Assembly (NCBI RefSeq): GCF_022346925.1
Contig: NZ_JAKRNJ010000010.1
Location: forward strand, 1-56,377
DNA from: Microvirga sp. ACRRW
GTDB lineage: Bacteria; Pseudomonadota; Alphaproteobacteria; Rhizobiales; Beijerinckiaceae
DNA: 56,377 bases
Reading direction: 5' to 3'
The translations under genes were made by a program, and so were the position numbers. This document shows, piece by piece, positions 43,794 to 53,530 of this stretch (the stretch's first letter is position 1; each line of letters begins with the position of its first letter). The notes beneath the pieces were generated by a model. The model did not search any database and was not told where the DNA came from. It saw only the letters and a list, made by a program, of their open reading frames with translations.

Positions 43794-44954
43794 TCAAACT
43801 CCCTGGCTGGCTGCTTTGCGCGAGGGAGTCAGACCACGAAGGGCCGAGCGGAGTTTGGCGTTCAAGGCGCGAACCTTCGGTCCCTTGAAGATGATTGTGA
43901 GGCAGAGGGCGATGCAGCCCAATGGAACCGCATAGACCGCTACGGTGGCCGCGGCTGAGCGAGTTACCGCACTGGACGCGGCAAAGCCCAAAACCCTGAG
44001 CAGGACGACTGCCGCAATGGCCACGGCGATGGCAAGACCGCGTCCCTGGCGGGTGGTGCGGGCTTCGCCCAGGGCAGCAAAGGCGATTGCCATCATGGCC
44101 AGGGGATAGAGCCAGGACGAGAAGCGATCGTGAAGTTCGGCCCTGAAGCGTCCCGACTGGGCTTGATAGATGAATTCGCTCTTGTCGGGGAACAGGAGCT
44201 GCGTGGTGCTGCGCTCGCGCGGCTTGTAGACGACTTCGTTGTTCTCTTGGTTGAAGGCTGCCAGATCCACGGCATAGCGCTCGAAAGCAACGATGGAGGA
44301 ATCCTTGCTGTTGGGATCCTTGCGCTGCACGCTGCCCTTCTCGAGCACGAGATAGGCCTGCCCGTTCTGCTCGACGGTCTGGCCGCGCTCGGCGAGGTAA
44401 ACGATGGGTTTGGCCTTGTCGCGCTGGTCTTCCATGAAGATGCCGAGCAGGGCATCGCCCGCCCGTTCGCGGTAATGGAAGGTGATGCCGTTCTCCAGGG
44501 AGATGAACTGACCCTCCTTGGCCATGGTGGCCACGAAATCCGCCCTGATCCGCGTGAACAGCAGGCGCAGTTCCTGAAAGCTCGCGGGCATGAGATAGAG
44601 GGAAATCATCCCCACGATAAGGCTGATGAAGAGCGCCAGGGCGGTGAAGGGGCGCAGCAGGCGCTGCGGGGCCATGCCGCCCGCGCTCATGACGATGAGC
44701 TCGGAATCGCCGTTCAGCTTGTTGAGGGTATAGATGACGGCCATGAACAGGGCGACCGGCGCGATAACGTTGATGAGCGCCGGCAGGGACAGCCCGGTCA
44801 CGGTCATGAAGATCAGGAACGTCTGTCCCTTGCCGGTCAGAAGATCGAGTTCGCGCAGGGCCTGCGTGATCCAGATGACGCCGGTCAGGGCAATCAGGCA
44901 CGCGGCAAAGGCGCTGAATGCGATTTTCAGGATGTAGCGTTCGAGAAGTTTCAT
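43794..44954 (-). CDS. lptF: LPS export permease LptF
   Basis: Inner-membrane permease of 386 residues, partner of LptG. It begins MKLLERYILK, with the coupling-helix region NKLNGDSELIVMSAGGMAPQRLLRPF that contacts LptB, a central periplasmic jellyroll and C-terminal helices. It starts the leftward operon lptF-lptG-lptD-pdxA-rsmA and is divergent from pepA across a 193-bp gap that must hold both promoters; a CTATAT hexamer at 45075-45080 could be the -10 for pepA. Confidence 0.95.
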   Translation of the reverse strand: MKLLERYILKIAFSAFAACLIALTGVIWITQALRELDLLTGKGQTFLIFMTVTGLSLPALINVIAPVALFMAVIYTLNKLNGDSELIVMSAGGMAPQRLLRPFTALALFISLIVGMISLYLMPASFQELRLLFTRIRADFVATMAKEGQFISLENGITFHYRERAGDALLGIFMEDQRDKAKPIVYLAERGQTVEQNGQAYLVLEKGSVQRKDPNSKDSSIVAFERYAVDLAAFNQENNEVVYKPRERSTTQLLFPDKSEFIYQAQSGRFRAELHDRFSSWLYPLAMMAIAFAALGEARTTRQGRGLAIAVAIAAVVLLRVLGFAASSAVTRSAAATVAVYAVPLGCIALCLTIIFKGPKVRALNAKLRSALRGLTPSRKAASQGV

Positions 44955-45147
44955 GAAGCCCTTCGCGCCCTGGAGCGAATGTCCCAGGGTTACCTTGTCG
45001 CTTGGTCTTAAGGCAAGACGGCCGTTTTCAACAGCCTGAGATTGCGCCTATTTCACGGCGAGGCCTCGCATGCCCTATATGATGCCGGTCACCAAGAGAG
45101 GGTGGGCCCGAATCCGGTGCCTGCTCGGGTTAAAACAAGAGGGTTTC

Positions 45148-46638
45148 ATGGCCGAGAGCTTCAAGATCGACTTCCAGCCGTACGGCAAGGTCGAATCCGG
45201 CGATCTCATCGTCTTCGTGGGGGACAATCTCAAGCCTGCGCCTGCGGTTGCCAAGCAGATTGGCTCCAAGGCCGTCGATCTCATCACTAAGGCTGCGGCG
45301 GCCGAAAGCTTCAAGGGCAAGGCCAAGTCCGCCATGGCCATCGTGGTGCCGAACGGCCTGACGGTGGATCGCCTGATCGTGATCGGCGTCGGCGGTGAGA
45401 AGGAGAGGGCGGATGTGGACTTCGTCCAGCTCGGCGGCCTGATCTCCGGCAAGACCAACGGCAAGACGGCCACCGTCGTGCTCGACCTGCCCGGCGTCGA
45501 CGTGTCGCCGGAAGCGGCTGCCGATATTGCGCTTGGCATTCAGATGCGCCGCTACAGCTTCGACCGCTACAAGACCAAGAAGGATAACGGCGAGCAGAAG
45601 GGCATCACCCGTCTCGTTCTGAACGTGGCCGATCCGGCCGCGGCGAAGAAGGTCTACAAGGCGCGCGAGAGCGTGCTCCAGGGCGTCAATCTCGCCCGTG
45701 ATCTCGTCAATGAGCCGCCGAACGTGCTCGGCCCTCAGGAATTCGCGGCGCGCGCTCAGGAACTCACCAAGCTTGGCGTGCAGGTCGAGGTCCTTGACGA
45801 CAAGGCCATGAAGAAGCTCGGCATGGGCGCGCTTCTCGGCGTGGCTCAAGGCTCGGTCCGCGGCGGACGCATCGCCATCATGCGCTGGAACGGCGGTAAG
45901 GCGAACGACAAGCCCATCGCCTTCATCGGCAAGGGCGTGGTGTTCGATACCGGCGGCATCTCGATCAAGCCTGCCGCTGGCATGGAGGACATGAAGGGCG
46001 ACATGGCGGGCGCGGCCTGCGTCGTCGGCCTCATGCATGCGCTCGCTTCCCGCAAGGCGAAGGCGAATGTGGTCGGCGCCATCGGCCTTGTCGAGAACAT
46101 GCCCGACGGCAATGCGCAGCGTCCCGGCGACATCGTCACAACCATGTCGGGCCAGACCATCGAGATCATCAACACGGACGCGGAAGGCCGCCTCGTGCTG
46201 GCCGATGTGCTCTGGTACGTGCAGGACCGCTTCAAGCCTAAGTTCATGGTCGATCTCGCAACGCTCACCGGCGCGATCCTCGTGGCGCTCGCGCAGGAAT
46301 ATGCGGGCCTGTTCTCGAACAACGACGAGCTCGCGGATCGTCTTGCCGTTGCAGGCAAAGCCACGGGCGAGCGGGTGTGGCGCATGCCCATCGGTCCGGA
46401 ATTCGACAAGATGATCGAGTCGAAGTTCGCGGACATGAAGAACACCGGCGGCCGCTTCGGCGGTTCGAGCTCGGCGGCGGCTCTGCTCCAGCGCTTCGTG
46501 AACGACACGCCCTGGGCGCATCTCGACATCGCGGGCACGGCCATGGGCTCGCCGCAAAGCGAGATCAATCGCGGCTGGGCCTCGGGCTGGGGCGTACGCC
46601 TGCTCGACCGGCTCGTGCGTGATCACTACGAAGGCTAA
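45148..46638 (+). CDS. pepA: Leucyl aminopeptidase (M17 family)
   Basis: Cytosolic di-metal aminopeptidase of 496 residues from ATG 45148 (AAGAGGG upstream). Metal and active-site residues Lys262, Asp267, Lys274, Asp285, Asp344, Glu346 and Arg348 are all present in [23 protein letters not shown] and [12 protein letters not shown]; they sit exactly 8 residues before the E. coli PepA positions. The N-terminal alpha/beta domain (about 1-160) is that of bacterial PepA. A REP-like repeat follows, then holC, a pairing common in proteobacteria. Confidence 0.97.
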   Translation: MAESFKIDFQPYGKVESGDLIVFVGDNLKPAPAVAKQIGSKAVDLITKAAAAESFKGKAKSAMAIVVPNGLTVDRLIVIGVGGEKERADVDFVQLGGLISGKTNGKTATVVLDLPGVDVSPEAAADIALGIQMRRYSFDRYKTKKDNGEQKGITRLVLNVADPAAAKKVYKARESVLQGVNLARDLVNEPPNVLGPQEFAARAQELTKLGVQVEVLDDKAMKKLGMGALLGVAQGSVRGGRIAIMRWNGGKANDKPIAFIGKGVVFDTGGISIKPAAGMEDMKGDMAGAACVVGLMHALASRKAKANVVGAIGLVENMPDGNAQRPGDIVTTMSGQTIEIINTDAEGRLVLADVLWYVQDRFKPKFMVDLATLTGAILVALAQEYAGLFSNNDELADRLAVAGKATGERVWRMPIGPEFDKMIESKFADMKNTGGRFGGSSSAAALLQRFVNDTPWAHLDIAGTAMGSPQSEINRGWASGWGVRLLDRLVRDHYEG

Positions 46639-46646
46639 ATTCAAAG

Positions 46647-46747
46647 CGTCATCCCGGGGCCGCGTCAGCGGAACCCGGGATCGCGTGGCGAGATTTGCGC
46701 TCTGTTCCGACAACGATCCCGGATCGGCTTCGCCATCCGAGATGACG
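46647..46747. repeat. REP-like composite repeat, copy 1 (between pepA and holC)
   Basis: Two hairpin units 29 nt apart. Unit A (46647-46684) folds as ATCCCGGG/CCCGGGAT with an inner CCGC-GTCA-GCGG. Unit B (46714-46747) folds as ATCCCGGAT/ATCCGAGAT with an inner GGC-TTC-GCC. The whole element recurs in inverted orientation at 49222-49321. It ends just before the holC start and supplies its GAG ribosome-binding site. Confidence 0.9.
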
Positions 46748-46755
46748 AGATGAGA

Positions 46756-47208
46756 ATGGCCGAGGTCCTTTTCTATCACCTTCAGCAGCAGCCGCTCGAA
46801 GCGGTTCTGCCGACGCTCCTGCAGAAAACGCTGGAGCGCGGATGGCGCGCGGTGGTGCAGGTGTCGACCGAGGAACGCATGGCGGCGCTCGATGATCATC
46901 TCTGGACCTTCACCGACGAGAGCTTCCTGCCGCATGGCACGGACCGCGAGGCCCATGCGGCGGATCAGCCGATCCTGATCACGTTGAGTGGGGAAAACCC
47001 CAACGGCGCCGCCATTCGTTTCCTGGCCGAAGGCGCGAGCCTGCCGGAGGACATCGCCTCCTATCAGCGCCTCGCCATTCTCTTCGACGGCAACGACGTG
47101 CAGGCGCTTGCCATCGCCCGCGACCAGTGGAAGGCGGTCAAGGACGGCGGCCACGATGCCACCTATTGGCAGCAGGACGATAACGGGCGCTGGCAGCGCA
47201 AGGCGTGA
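46756..47208 (+). CDS. holC: DNA polymerase III chi subunit
   Basis: Protein of 150 residues matching HolC: MAEVLFYHL start, 'LLQKTLERGWRAVVQVSTEERMAALDDHLWTF' and 'SFLPHG' followed by 'QPILIT'. Chi links the clamp loader to single-strand-binding protein at the replication fork. An ATG at 46750 is also in frame; ATG 46756 fits the family start and has GAG 6 nt upstream, inside the repeat element. Placement after pepA is conserved. Confidence 0.93.
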   Translation: MAEVLFYHLQQQPLEAVLPTLLQKTLERGWRAVVQVSTEERMAALDDHLWTFTDESFLPHGTDREAHAADQPILITLSGENPNGAAIRFLAEGASLPEDIASYQRLAILFDGNDVQALAIARDQWKAVKDGGHDATYWQQDDNGRWQRKA

Positions 47209-47292
47209 GGCGAACACGAAGTGTTCAACGCCAAAAGGCTTGCAACCCTTGCTCGCTTCTCCAGTTTCCCGAAGGCCACAAGGACAAAAGCC

Positions 47293-48834
47293 ATGCTTCG
47301 CGCCTTCCATTTGCCCATCGCCGCCACACTCTGTCTGCTGCTCGCCATGCCCTTCGCCATGGCGCAGGAGCAGCAGCGCGGCGAGCAGCAGGAATCCCGC
47401 AGGCCGCGCCAGGAGATGCAGGCTCAGGCTCTTCCCCCGGAATCGGTGACGCGGCATACGCTCGAACTTCCAGGCCGGACGCTACAGTTCACCGCGACGG
47501 CGGGGCATCTGACGCTCACCGACCAGCAGGGCGCGCCGCAGGCCGAGATCGGTTTCGTGGCCTATACGAAGGATGGCGCGGATGCCACGACGCGGCCGGT
47601 CACCTTCGCGGTGAATGGTGGGCCGGGGGCCTCATCGGCATACTTACATCTTCTCGCCATCGGCCCGTGGCTGCTGCCGCTCGACGGGCCGACGATCAGC
47701 CCGTCCGCGCCGACGGCGCTCGTGCCGAATGCCGAGACATGGCTCGACTTCACGGACCTGGTTTTCATCGATCCGCCGGGCACGGGCTACAGCCGCGTGA
47801 TCGGCGGCGATCAGGTGCGGGAGCGGTTCTATTCCGTGCAGGGCGATATCGATGGCCTTGCCGCCGTCGTGATGCGTTGGCTGAAGGAGAAGAGCCGGCT
47901 TACCTCGCCGAAATTTTTCGTGGGCGAGAGCTATGGCGGATTCCGTGGGCCGCTGCTGGCGCAGAAACTGCAGAGCGATCAGGGTGTCGGCTTCAGCGGA
48001 CTCGTGCTCGTCTCGCCCGTGTTCGATTTCGATTGGCTCGGTCAGGGAACAGGCGCACCCTGGATTAACGCGGCGCTATTGCCTTCGCTCGCAGCCGCAA
48101 AGCAATCGCGTAATGGGCCGGTGTCGCGTGAGTCGTTGCAGGCCGCTGAGAATTACGCTGCCAGTGAGTATCTCCTCGATCTGATGAAGGGGTTTCAGGA
48201 CAAGGGGGCGGTGGACCGTGTGAGCGGCCGCGTCGCCGAGTTCACGGGGCTTTCGCCCGAACTCACGCGTCGTTTGGCGGGCCGTATCGACATGCGCACG
48301 GCGCAGCGCGAGCTGCGGCGCGATACAGCGGAAGTCGTGAGCGCCTACGATACCAACATCGCCATTGCCGATCCGAACCCGAACGCGCATTTCTCGCGGT
48401 TCGACGATCCAGTGCTCGATGCGATGACCGCACCGTTGTCGAGCGCGATCATTCACCACTTGAATGACACGCTGAACTACAAGGCGGAGGGACGCTACAA
48501 CCTGCTCAACGGCGCCCTCAGCGGCGCATGGCGCTGGGGCAACGGACGAAACAGCCCCGAAAACCTCGATGAGCTGAAGCAGGCCATGTCCCTCGATGGC
48601 AAGATGCGCGTGCTCGTCACCCACGGGTTCACCGATCTCGTCACGCCGTATTTCGCCTCGAAGCTGCTTCTCGATCAATTGCCTGATCTCGGTCCCCAGA
48701 AGCGTGTGGCCCTGAGCGTTTACGAAGGCGGCCACATGTTTTATTCACGACAGGCGTCGCGGCAGGCCTTCCGCAACGATGTGCAGCGGCTGTTTGAAGA
48801 AGCCCTGCAGGCCAGGGCCGCCAATGGGGATTGA
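47293..48834 (+). CDS. Exported serine carboxypeptidase (S10 family)
   Basis: Protein of 513 residues from ATG 47293, with a signal peptide (LPIAATLCLLLAMPFAMAQ) and a Gln/Arg-rich linker before the S10 domain. Oxyanion-hole VNGGPGASS, nucleophile Ser in VGESYGGFRGPLLA, catalytic Asp in GFTDLVTPYFA and His in YEGGHMFYSR are all present. S10 enzymes remove C-terminal residues at acidic pH. Exported bacterial forms probably process periplasmic or external peptides. AAGGA is before the ATG. The lipoprotein gene follows after 3 nt, implying joint expression. Confidence 0.92.
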   Translation: MLRAFHLPIAATLCLLLAMPFAMAQEQQRGEQQESRRPRQEMQAQALPPESVTRHTLELPGRTLQFTATAGHLTLTDQQGAPQAEIGFVAYTKDGADATTRPVTFAVNGGPGASSAYLHLLAIGPWLLPLDGPTISPSAPTALVPNAETWLDFTDLVFIDPPGTGYSRVIGGDQVRERFYSVQGDIDGLAAVVMRWLKEKSRLTSPKFFVGESYGGFRGPLLAQKLQSDQGVGFSGLVLVSPVFDFDWLGQGTGAPWINAALLPSLAAAKQSRNGPVSRESLQAAENYAASEYLLDLMKGFQDKGAVDRVSGRVAEFTGLSPELTRRLAGRIDMRTAQRELRRDTAEVVSAYDTNIAIADPNPNAHFSRFDDPVLDAMTAPLSSAIIHHLNDTLNYKAEGRYNLLNGALSGAWRWGNGRNSPENLDELKQAMSLDGKMRVLVTHGFTDLVTPYFASKLLLDQLPDLGPQKRVALSVYEGGHMFYSRQASRQAFRNDVQRLFEEALQARAANGD

Positions 48835-48837
48835 TCG

Positions 48838-49212
48838 ATGCGTCTGAAGGTTTCGTCGTGTGTGGCTCTCGCCGCTCTGAGCCTGTCCGCCTGCAACAGC
48901 ACAAGCTCCGCCCCGCCACCGGTTGCGGCTTCGGCTCCCATGGCTGCCGCCCCGACCGGCCCGACCTTCGACGGCCCGCTTCTCGGCCCTGACGGACGCT
49001 GCACCGGCCCTTCGACGGGTACCGCCACCGTGATCGAGCCCGGCATCAGCGAATGCGACCTCGTGCGCCTCAAGGGCAAGCCCGCCACCGACGTGCTCGT
49101 GGGTGAGAGCGGCAAAGGCCAGCGCGAGGTGCAGGTGCTGTATTCCGAGCCCGGCGGGCGCGAGCTGTATTTCTTCGTGAACAACCGGCTGGATCGCATC
49201 GCGAAGCCGTAA
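48838..49212 (+). CDS. Small lipoprotein, unknown function
   Basis: Protein of 124 residues with a lipoprotein signal: positively charged start, hydrophobic core and lipobox LSAC, so Cys19 is lipidated. A Pro/Ala-rich linker (about 20-45) leads to a compact C-terminal domain with 'EPGISECDLVRLKGKPATDVLVGES' and 'VQVLYSEPGGRELYFFVNNRLDRI'. The pattern (G-x-S-x-x-D-L-V-x-x-x-G-x-P, then strands) recalls the BamE/SmpA (BLIP-like) fold, but this is weak and no function follows. It is 3 nt after the S10 peptidase gene and ends 9 nt before a REP-like element. Confidence 0.8.
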   Translation: MRLKVSSCVALAALSLSACNSTSSAPPPVAASAPMAAAPTGPTFDGPLLGPDGRCTGPSTGTATVIEPGISECDLVRLKGKPATDVLVGESGKGQREVQVLYSEPGGRELYFFVNNRLDRIAKP

Positions 49213-49221
49213 GTCACAGAG

Positions 49222-49321
49222 GTCATCCCGGACGGCGCAGCCGATCCGGGATCGTGTGCAGGATATGGCGCCATTTTCGTCATGCGATCCCGGGTTCCGC
49301 TGACGCGGCCCCGGGATGACG
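49222..49321. repeat. REP-like composite repeat, copy 2 (after the lipoprotein gene), inverted
   Basis: Inverted copy of the element at 46647-46747. Unit B' (49222-49254) matches the reverse complement of unit B with three mismatches; unit A' (49284-49321) matches the reverse complement of unit A over all 38 nt. The spacer is again 29 nt but diverged. It lies between the convergent lipoprotein and ABC-F genes and could help end both transcripts. Confidence 0.9.
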
Positions 49322-49347
49322 TGAGAGGTTCGGTACAACGCGAGAGA

Positions 49348-51225
49348 TTACGCGGTCGCTTCCTCAATCTCTCCGCTCACACTCAGCCATTCTTCTTCAA
49401 GAGAAGCGAGCGTTTGCGCCGCATCCGCGCGCATCTTCGACAGTTCGGTGGCTTTCGCTGAATCCTTCAGGAAGGCCGTTCCATCTGCGAGTGCCGTGTC
49501 GACCTTGCCGATCACTTCGGTTAGTTTCGCCATACGGGCTTCGATGGCCTCGAGCTTCTTGCGCAAAGGAGCGAGAGCTGCACGCTTTTCAGCCGCCGCG
49601 CGGCGTTCGTCCACTTTCGATGTGGTAGGCGCCGAGGCTTTCTCGTCCTGCTTCTGCGGGTCGAGTTCTCCCGACAGGATGAGCTGGCGGTAATCGTCCA
49701 TGTCGCCGTCGAAGGATTTCACCGTGCCGTTGCCGACGAGCCAGAGGCGGTCGGCGCAAGCCTCGATGAGAAAGCGGTCGTGGCTCACCAGGATCACCGC
49801 GCCGTCGTAGTCGTTGATGGCTTCCATCAGCGCCGTGCGGCTGTCGATGTCGAGATGGTTCGTCGGCTCGTCGAGGATGAGTAGGTGAGGGCCGTTGAAG
49901 GCCGCCAATCCCATGAGCAGGCGCGCCTTCTCGCCGCCCGACAGCGAAGAGACCGGCGTGTCCGCCTTCGCGCCCGGAAAGCCGATCTGTGCCGTGCGGG
50001 CGCGGATCTTGGCGATGGGCGTATCGGGCATGCGCTCGGCCACGTGATCGTAGGCGGTCGCCTTCGGGTTCAGTTCGTCAAGCTGATGCTGCGCGAAATA
50101 GGCCACATCCATGCGGGAAGGCGTGCGCATCTCGCCCTTCATGGGCACGAGCCTGCCGCCGATGAGCTTACAGAACGTGGACTTGCCGTTGCCGTTTGAG
50201 CCCAAGAGCGCGATCCGGTCGTCGGGTGCAATCGTGAGATTGAGACGGTCGAGCACGATGCGCTCGCCGTAGCCGACGGCGCCACCTTCCACCGTCACCA
50301 GTGGCGGCGCGGCGGGGCGCTCGGGGCCCGGCAGGTTGAAGGGCATCACGTCGTCTTCGACGATGGTCGTCACGGCTTCCATCTTGGCGAGCCGCTTCAC
50401 GCGCGATTGCGCCTGGCGCGCCTTCGAGGCCTTCGCCTTGAAGCGATCCACGAAGGCCTGGAGATGCTTGCGTTCGGCCTCCTGCTTCGCCGCCATTTTC
50501 GCGGTCAACTCGCGCTTGTCCGCGTATTGCTTGGCGAATGACGTATAGCCGCCGCGATAGATCGAGAGCTTGCCTTGATCCAGGTGCAGGATGTGGTTCA
50601 CGCAGGTGTCGAGCAGCTCGCGGTCGTGGCTGATGACGAGAACCGTGTGCGGATAGCGCCCCAGGTAATCATAGAGCCAGAGCGTACCTTCGAGATCGAG
50701 ATAGTTCGTCGGCTCGTCCAGCAGCAGCAGGTCCGGCTCCGTGAACAGCACGGCGGCGAGCGCCACGCGCATGCGCCAGCCGCCCGAGAAGTCGGAGCAG
50801 GGGCGCTGTTGCGCCTCGGCATCGAAGCCGAGACCGTGGAGGATCGCGGCGGCGCGGGCGGGGGCGGAATGCGCCCCGATGTCGGTCAGGCGCATCTCGA
50901 TCTCGGCACGGCGGATGCCGTCCGCATGCTCGGCCTCGGCGAGGAGGGCGCTGCGCTCCTTGTCGGCGGCGAGCACCACGTCGATGAGGCGCTCAGGTCC
51001 GCCGGGAGCTTCCTGCGCCACCGCGCCGATGCGCATGCCGCGGGGCAGGGTGATGCCGCCGCTCTCGGTGGCGAGTTCGCCCTGGATGATCTTGAATAGG
51101 GTGGTCTTGCCCGCGCCGTTGCGACCGACAAGCCCCACCTTCGCGCCGTCCGGCAGGTTGAAGGAGGCATGGTCGAGGATCAGGCGGCTGCCAATGCGGT
51201 AGGTCAGGTCGTTGACGTGGAGCAT
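49348..51225 (-). CDS. ABC-F family ATPase, YheS-like
   Basis: Soluble protein of 625 residues with two ABC domains: Walker A GRNGAGKT and GSNGNGKS, signatures FSGGWRMR and LSGGEKAR, Walker B LLLDEPTNYLDLE and LILDEPTNHLDID. The linker is rich in Lys/Arg/Gln (YADKRELTAKMAAKQEAERK...). The long C-terminal coiled coil (about 540-620) distinguishes it from the Uup-like protein at 9.8-11.6 kb. ABC-F proteins of this type bind the ribosomal E site and aid stalled translation. ATG 51225 matches the family start MLHVNDLTYRIG; the frame runs further upstream without family similarity. Confidence 0.92.
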   Translation of the reverse strand: MLHVNDLTYRIGSRLILDHASFNLPDGAKVGLVGRNGAGKTTLFKIIQGELATESGGITLPRGMRIGAVAQEAPGGPERLIDVVLAADKERSALLAEAEHADGIRRAEIEMRLTDIGAHSAPARAAAILHGLGFDAEAQQRPCSDFSGGWRMRVALAAVLFTEPDLLLLDEPTNYLDLEGTLWLYDYLGRYPHTVLVISHDRELLDTCVNHILHLDQGKLSIYRGGYTSFAKQYADKRELTAKMAAKQEAERKHLQAFVDRFKAKASKARQAQSRVKRLAKMEAVTTIVEDDVMPFNLPGPERPAAPPLVTVEGGAVGYGERIVLDRLNLTIAPDDRIALLGSNGNGKSTFCKLIGGRLVPMKGEMRTPSRMDVAYFAQHQLDELNPKATAYDHVAERMPDTPIAKIRARTAQIGFPGAKADTPVSSLSGGEKARLLMGLAAFNGPHLLILDEPTNHLDIDSRTALMEAINDYDGAVILVSHDRFLIEACADRLWLVGNGTVKSFDGDMDDYRQLILSGELDPQKQDEKASAPTTSKVDERRAAAEKRAALAPLRKKLEAIEARMAKLTEVIGKVDTALADGTAFLKDSAKATELSKMRADAAQTLASLEEEWLSVSGEIEEATA

Positions 51226-51351
51226 GCCGCCTTTTGGCCTGTGAAAGGGGCGCTGGCAAGGTGTTAACGTAAGGGAAGCGAGCTTGGGCTTTTCCCTAGG
51301 GTGATCTAGGTATGATTTCGTGACGTAGCGAAATGCCCATGAGGTCTTCCG

Positions 51352-52713
51352 ATGCCGGCCGATCACGTAACCTATGACACCCATGCCATGGGTGTGGCGC
51401 AGCTTTTGGAGCGCTTCAAGGCGCGACAGGCGACTATCGGCATCATCGGCATGGGCTATGTGGGCCTGCCGCTCGCGCTCACCGCCGCCAAGGCGGGCTT
51501 CCATGTGCTGGGCTTCGACATCAACGCCACTTACGTGGAGCGGCTCAACCGGGGCGAGAGCTATATCAAGCACGTTCCCTCGAACCTCGTCGCGGCAGCG
51601 GTGCAGGACGAGCGCCTCGCGGCGACGAATGATTTCAGCCGCCTGTCCGAGGCAGACGCCATCCTGATCTGCGTGCCGACGCCGCTGACCAAGCATCGCG
51701 AGCCGGACTTGTCTTACGTGGAAAAGACGGCCCGCTCCATTGCCGAGCGTTTGCGCGAGGGGCAGCTGATCGTTCTCGAATCCACCACCTATCCCGGCAC
51801 CACGGACGAAGTGCTGAAACCCATCCTGGAAGCCACAGGCCTGAAGAGCGGCAAGGACTTCTTCCTCGCCTTCTCACCCGAGCGGGAGGACCCCGGCAAT
51901 CCGGATTTCGGCACCTCCACGATTCCGAAGGTCGTCGGCGGCGACGGAGCGGATGCGCTGGCGCTGGCGGACATGCTCTACGGCCAGCTCGTGGTGAAGA
52001 CGGTGCCGGTTTCGTCCGCCGCGACGGCGGAGGCGGTGAAGCTCACGGAAAACATCTTCCGGGCCGTGAACATCGCCCTCGTGAACGAGCTGAAGGTGGT
52101 GTACGCCGCCATGGGCATCGACGTGTGGGAAGTGATCGACGCCGCCAAGACCAAGCCCTTCGGCTTCATGCCGTTCTATCCGGGGCCGGGGCTTGGCGGG
52201 CACTGCATTCCCATCGATCCGTTCTATCTCACCTGGAAGGCGCGCGAATACGACATCACCACACGCTTCATCGAGCTGGCGGGGCAGATCAACACCCACA
52301 TGCCCTATTACGTGGTGGAGCGGCTGGTGGAGGCCGTGGACCGCAGCGGCAGGCCGTTCAGCGGCTCGCGCATCCTCATGCTCGGTGCGGCCTACAAGAA
52401 GAACGTGGACGACATGCGCGAAAGCCCATCCCTCAAGCTCATCGAGCTGATCGAGGCGCGGGGCGCGAGCGTGGATTACCACGATCCCCACATCCCCGAG
52501 CTGCCGCCGACCCGAAAGCATGGTCCTCTGGCCGGCCGCCGCTCAGTCCCGCTGACAGGGGAGAGCGTGGCTTCCTATGATGCCGTGCTGATCGCGACAG
52601 ATCATGACAACGTGGATTATCGCCTGGTCGCTGAGCACGCCAGGCTCGTGGTTGATACACGCAATAGTTTAACCAGGGCCGGTCTTGCGAATGACCGGAT
52701 CGTCAAAGCCTGA
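51352..52713 (+). CDS. Nucleotide-sugar dehydrogenase (UDP-GlcNAc/UDP-hexose 6-dehydrogenase type)
   Basis: Enzyme of 453 residues that oxidises the C6 hydroxyl of a UDP-sugar to a uronate with two NAD+. NAD-binding IGIIGMGYVGLPLA (29-42), 'ESTTYPGTTDEVL', 'AFSPEREDPGN' and the catalytic Cys285 in GPGLGGHCIPIDPFYL are clear. These fit the WbpA/TviB/WecC group (N-acetylhexosamine substrates) better than simple UDP-glucose dehydrogenases, but this is not decided by sequence alone. Its products feed polysaccharide or O-antigen synthesis; no glycosyltransferases are adjacent. GAGG is 7 nt before the ATG. Confidence 0.92.
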   Translation: MPADHVTYDTHAMGVAQLLERFKARQATIGIIGMGYVGLPLALTAAKAGFHVLGFDINATYVERLNRGESYIKHVPSNLVAAAVQDERLAATNDFSRLSEADAILICVPTPLTKHREPDLSYVEKTARSIAERLREGQLIVLESTTYPGTTDEVLKPILEATGLKSGKDFFLAFSPEREDPGNPDFGTSTIPKVVGGDGADALALADMLYGQLVVKTVPVSSAATAEAVKLTENIFRAVNIALVNELKVVYAAMGIDVWEVIDAAKTKPFGFMPFYPGPGLGGHCIPIDPFYLTWKAREYDITTRFIELAGQINTHMPYYVVERLVEAVDRSGRPFSGSRILMLGAAYKKNVDDMRESPSLKLIELIEARGASVDYHDPHIPELPPTRKHGPLAGRRSVPLTGESVASYDAVLIATDHDNVDYRLVAEHARLVVDTRNSLTRAGLANDRIVKA

Positions 52714-52790
52714 TAAGGTAAGGGGCCTGGACGAAAACGAAACGTGATATAGTTATATTGGGGTCAACAGACGCGGGTGGGGTTAAAGAC

Positions 52791-53477
52791 ATGGCGCGGC
52801 TTGCCAATGTTCACTTGTTCAAGGGCCTGGACATCGATCTCGCCCTCTTCGAGGCGCGGGCCAAATGGCGGCGTTTCGATCCTGAGGAGGTGCTGGTCGA
52901 TTTCGACGAGCTTTCCACCGACGTCTATTTCCTGCTCTCCGGCGAGGTGCGTGTTCTCATGCGCACGGCTTCGGGCAAGGAGATCATCCTCAACGAGATG
53001 AAGCCGGGAGAGGTGTTTGGCGAGCTGGCCGCCCTCGACGGCATCAAGCGCTCCGCGAACGTGACGGCACTGACCAGGGGCGAGGCCTGTGTGATGCCGG
53101 CAGCCGTGTTCAAGGAACTGCTTTTCACCAATCGGCCCGTGGCCGAGCGCCTCTTCTGCCTCATGGCCTCGCGCCTGCGTGAGCTGAATGCCAAGTTCAT
53201 GGAGCAAACGGTGCTCGATCTGCGGCACCGGCTTTATTCCGAACTCCTGCGTCTCTCCGTACCGCGGGGCGAGAAGGGCATCGAGCGCGTGATTACGCCA
53301 CCGCCCTTCCACCACATCGTCGCCGCCCGCATCGGCTGCCGCCGCGAGCAGATCACCCGCGAGTTCACGATGCTGACCCAGGAAGGGCTGATCGAGCGCA
53401 CCCGCGGCGCGTTGATCCTGCGCCAGCCGGATGTGCTGAAGGAGCGCGTGGCCGAGGCGATGCGGGCGGATCACTGA
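52791..53477 (+). CDS. Crp/Fnr family transcriptional regulator
   Basis: Regulator of 228 residues. The N-terminal cyclic-nucleotide-binding fold includes a phosphate-binding-cassette-like stretch GEVFGELAALDGIKRSANV (73-91), with Glu78 and Arg87 in the positions that contact cAMP in Crp. A long dimer helix follows (about 112-140), then a winged helix-turn-helix (FHHIVAARIGCRREQITREFTMLTQEGLIERTRG). No FNR-type cysteine cluster is seen. ATG 52791 is preferred to an upstream in-frame TTG; GGGG lies before it. A terminator closes the gene, so it is monocistronic or the end of a unit with the sugar dehydrogenase. Confidence 0.92.
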   Translation: MARLANVHLFKGLDIDLALFEARAKWRRFDPEEVLVDFDELSTDVYFLLSGEVRVLMRTASGKEIILNEMKPGEVFGELAALDGIKRSANVTALTRGEACVMPAAVFKELLFTNRPVAERLFCLMASRLRELNAKFMEQTVLDLRHRLYSELLRLSVPRGEKGIERVITPPPFHHIVAARIGCRREQITREFTMLTQEGLIERTRGALILRQPDVLKERVAEAMRADH

Positions 53478-53530
53478 GAGCTTTCCAGTAAGCCGTTTGG
53501 ATCGGTCGAACCAAACCATACCGACGCAGC

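Noticed and set aside
45130..47457. Long minus-strand open frame opposite pepA and holC
   Set aside because: pepA with all active-site residues and holC are on the other strand. The antisense translation is rich in His/Arg/Val without any motif.
9794..51225. The two ABC-F genes as a recent duplication
   Set aside because: They belong to different subgroups (Uup-like and YheS-like), differ in linker, signature and C-terminal regions, and share no extended identity.
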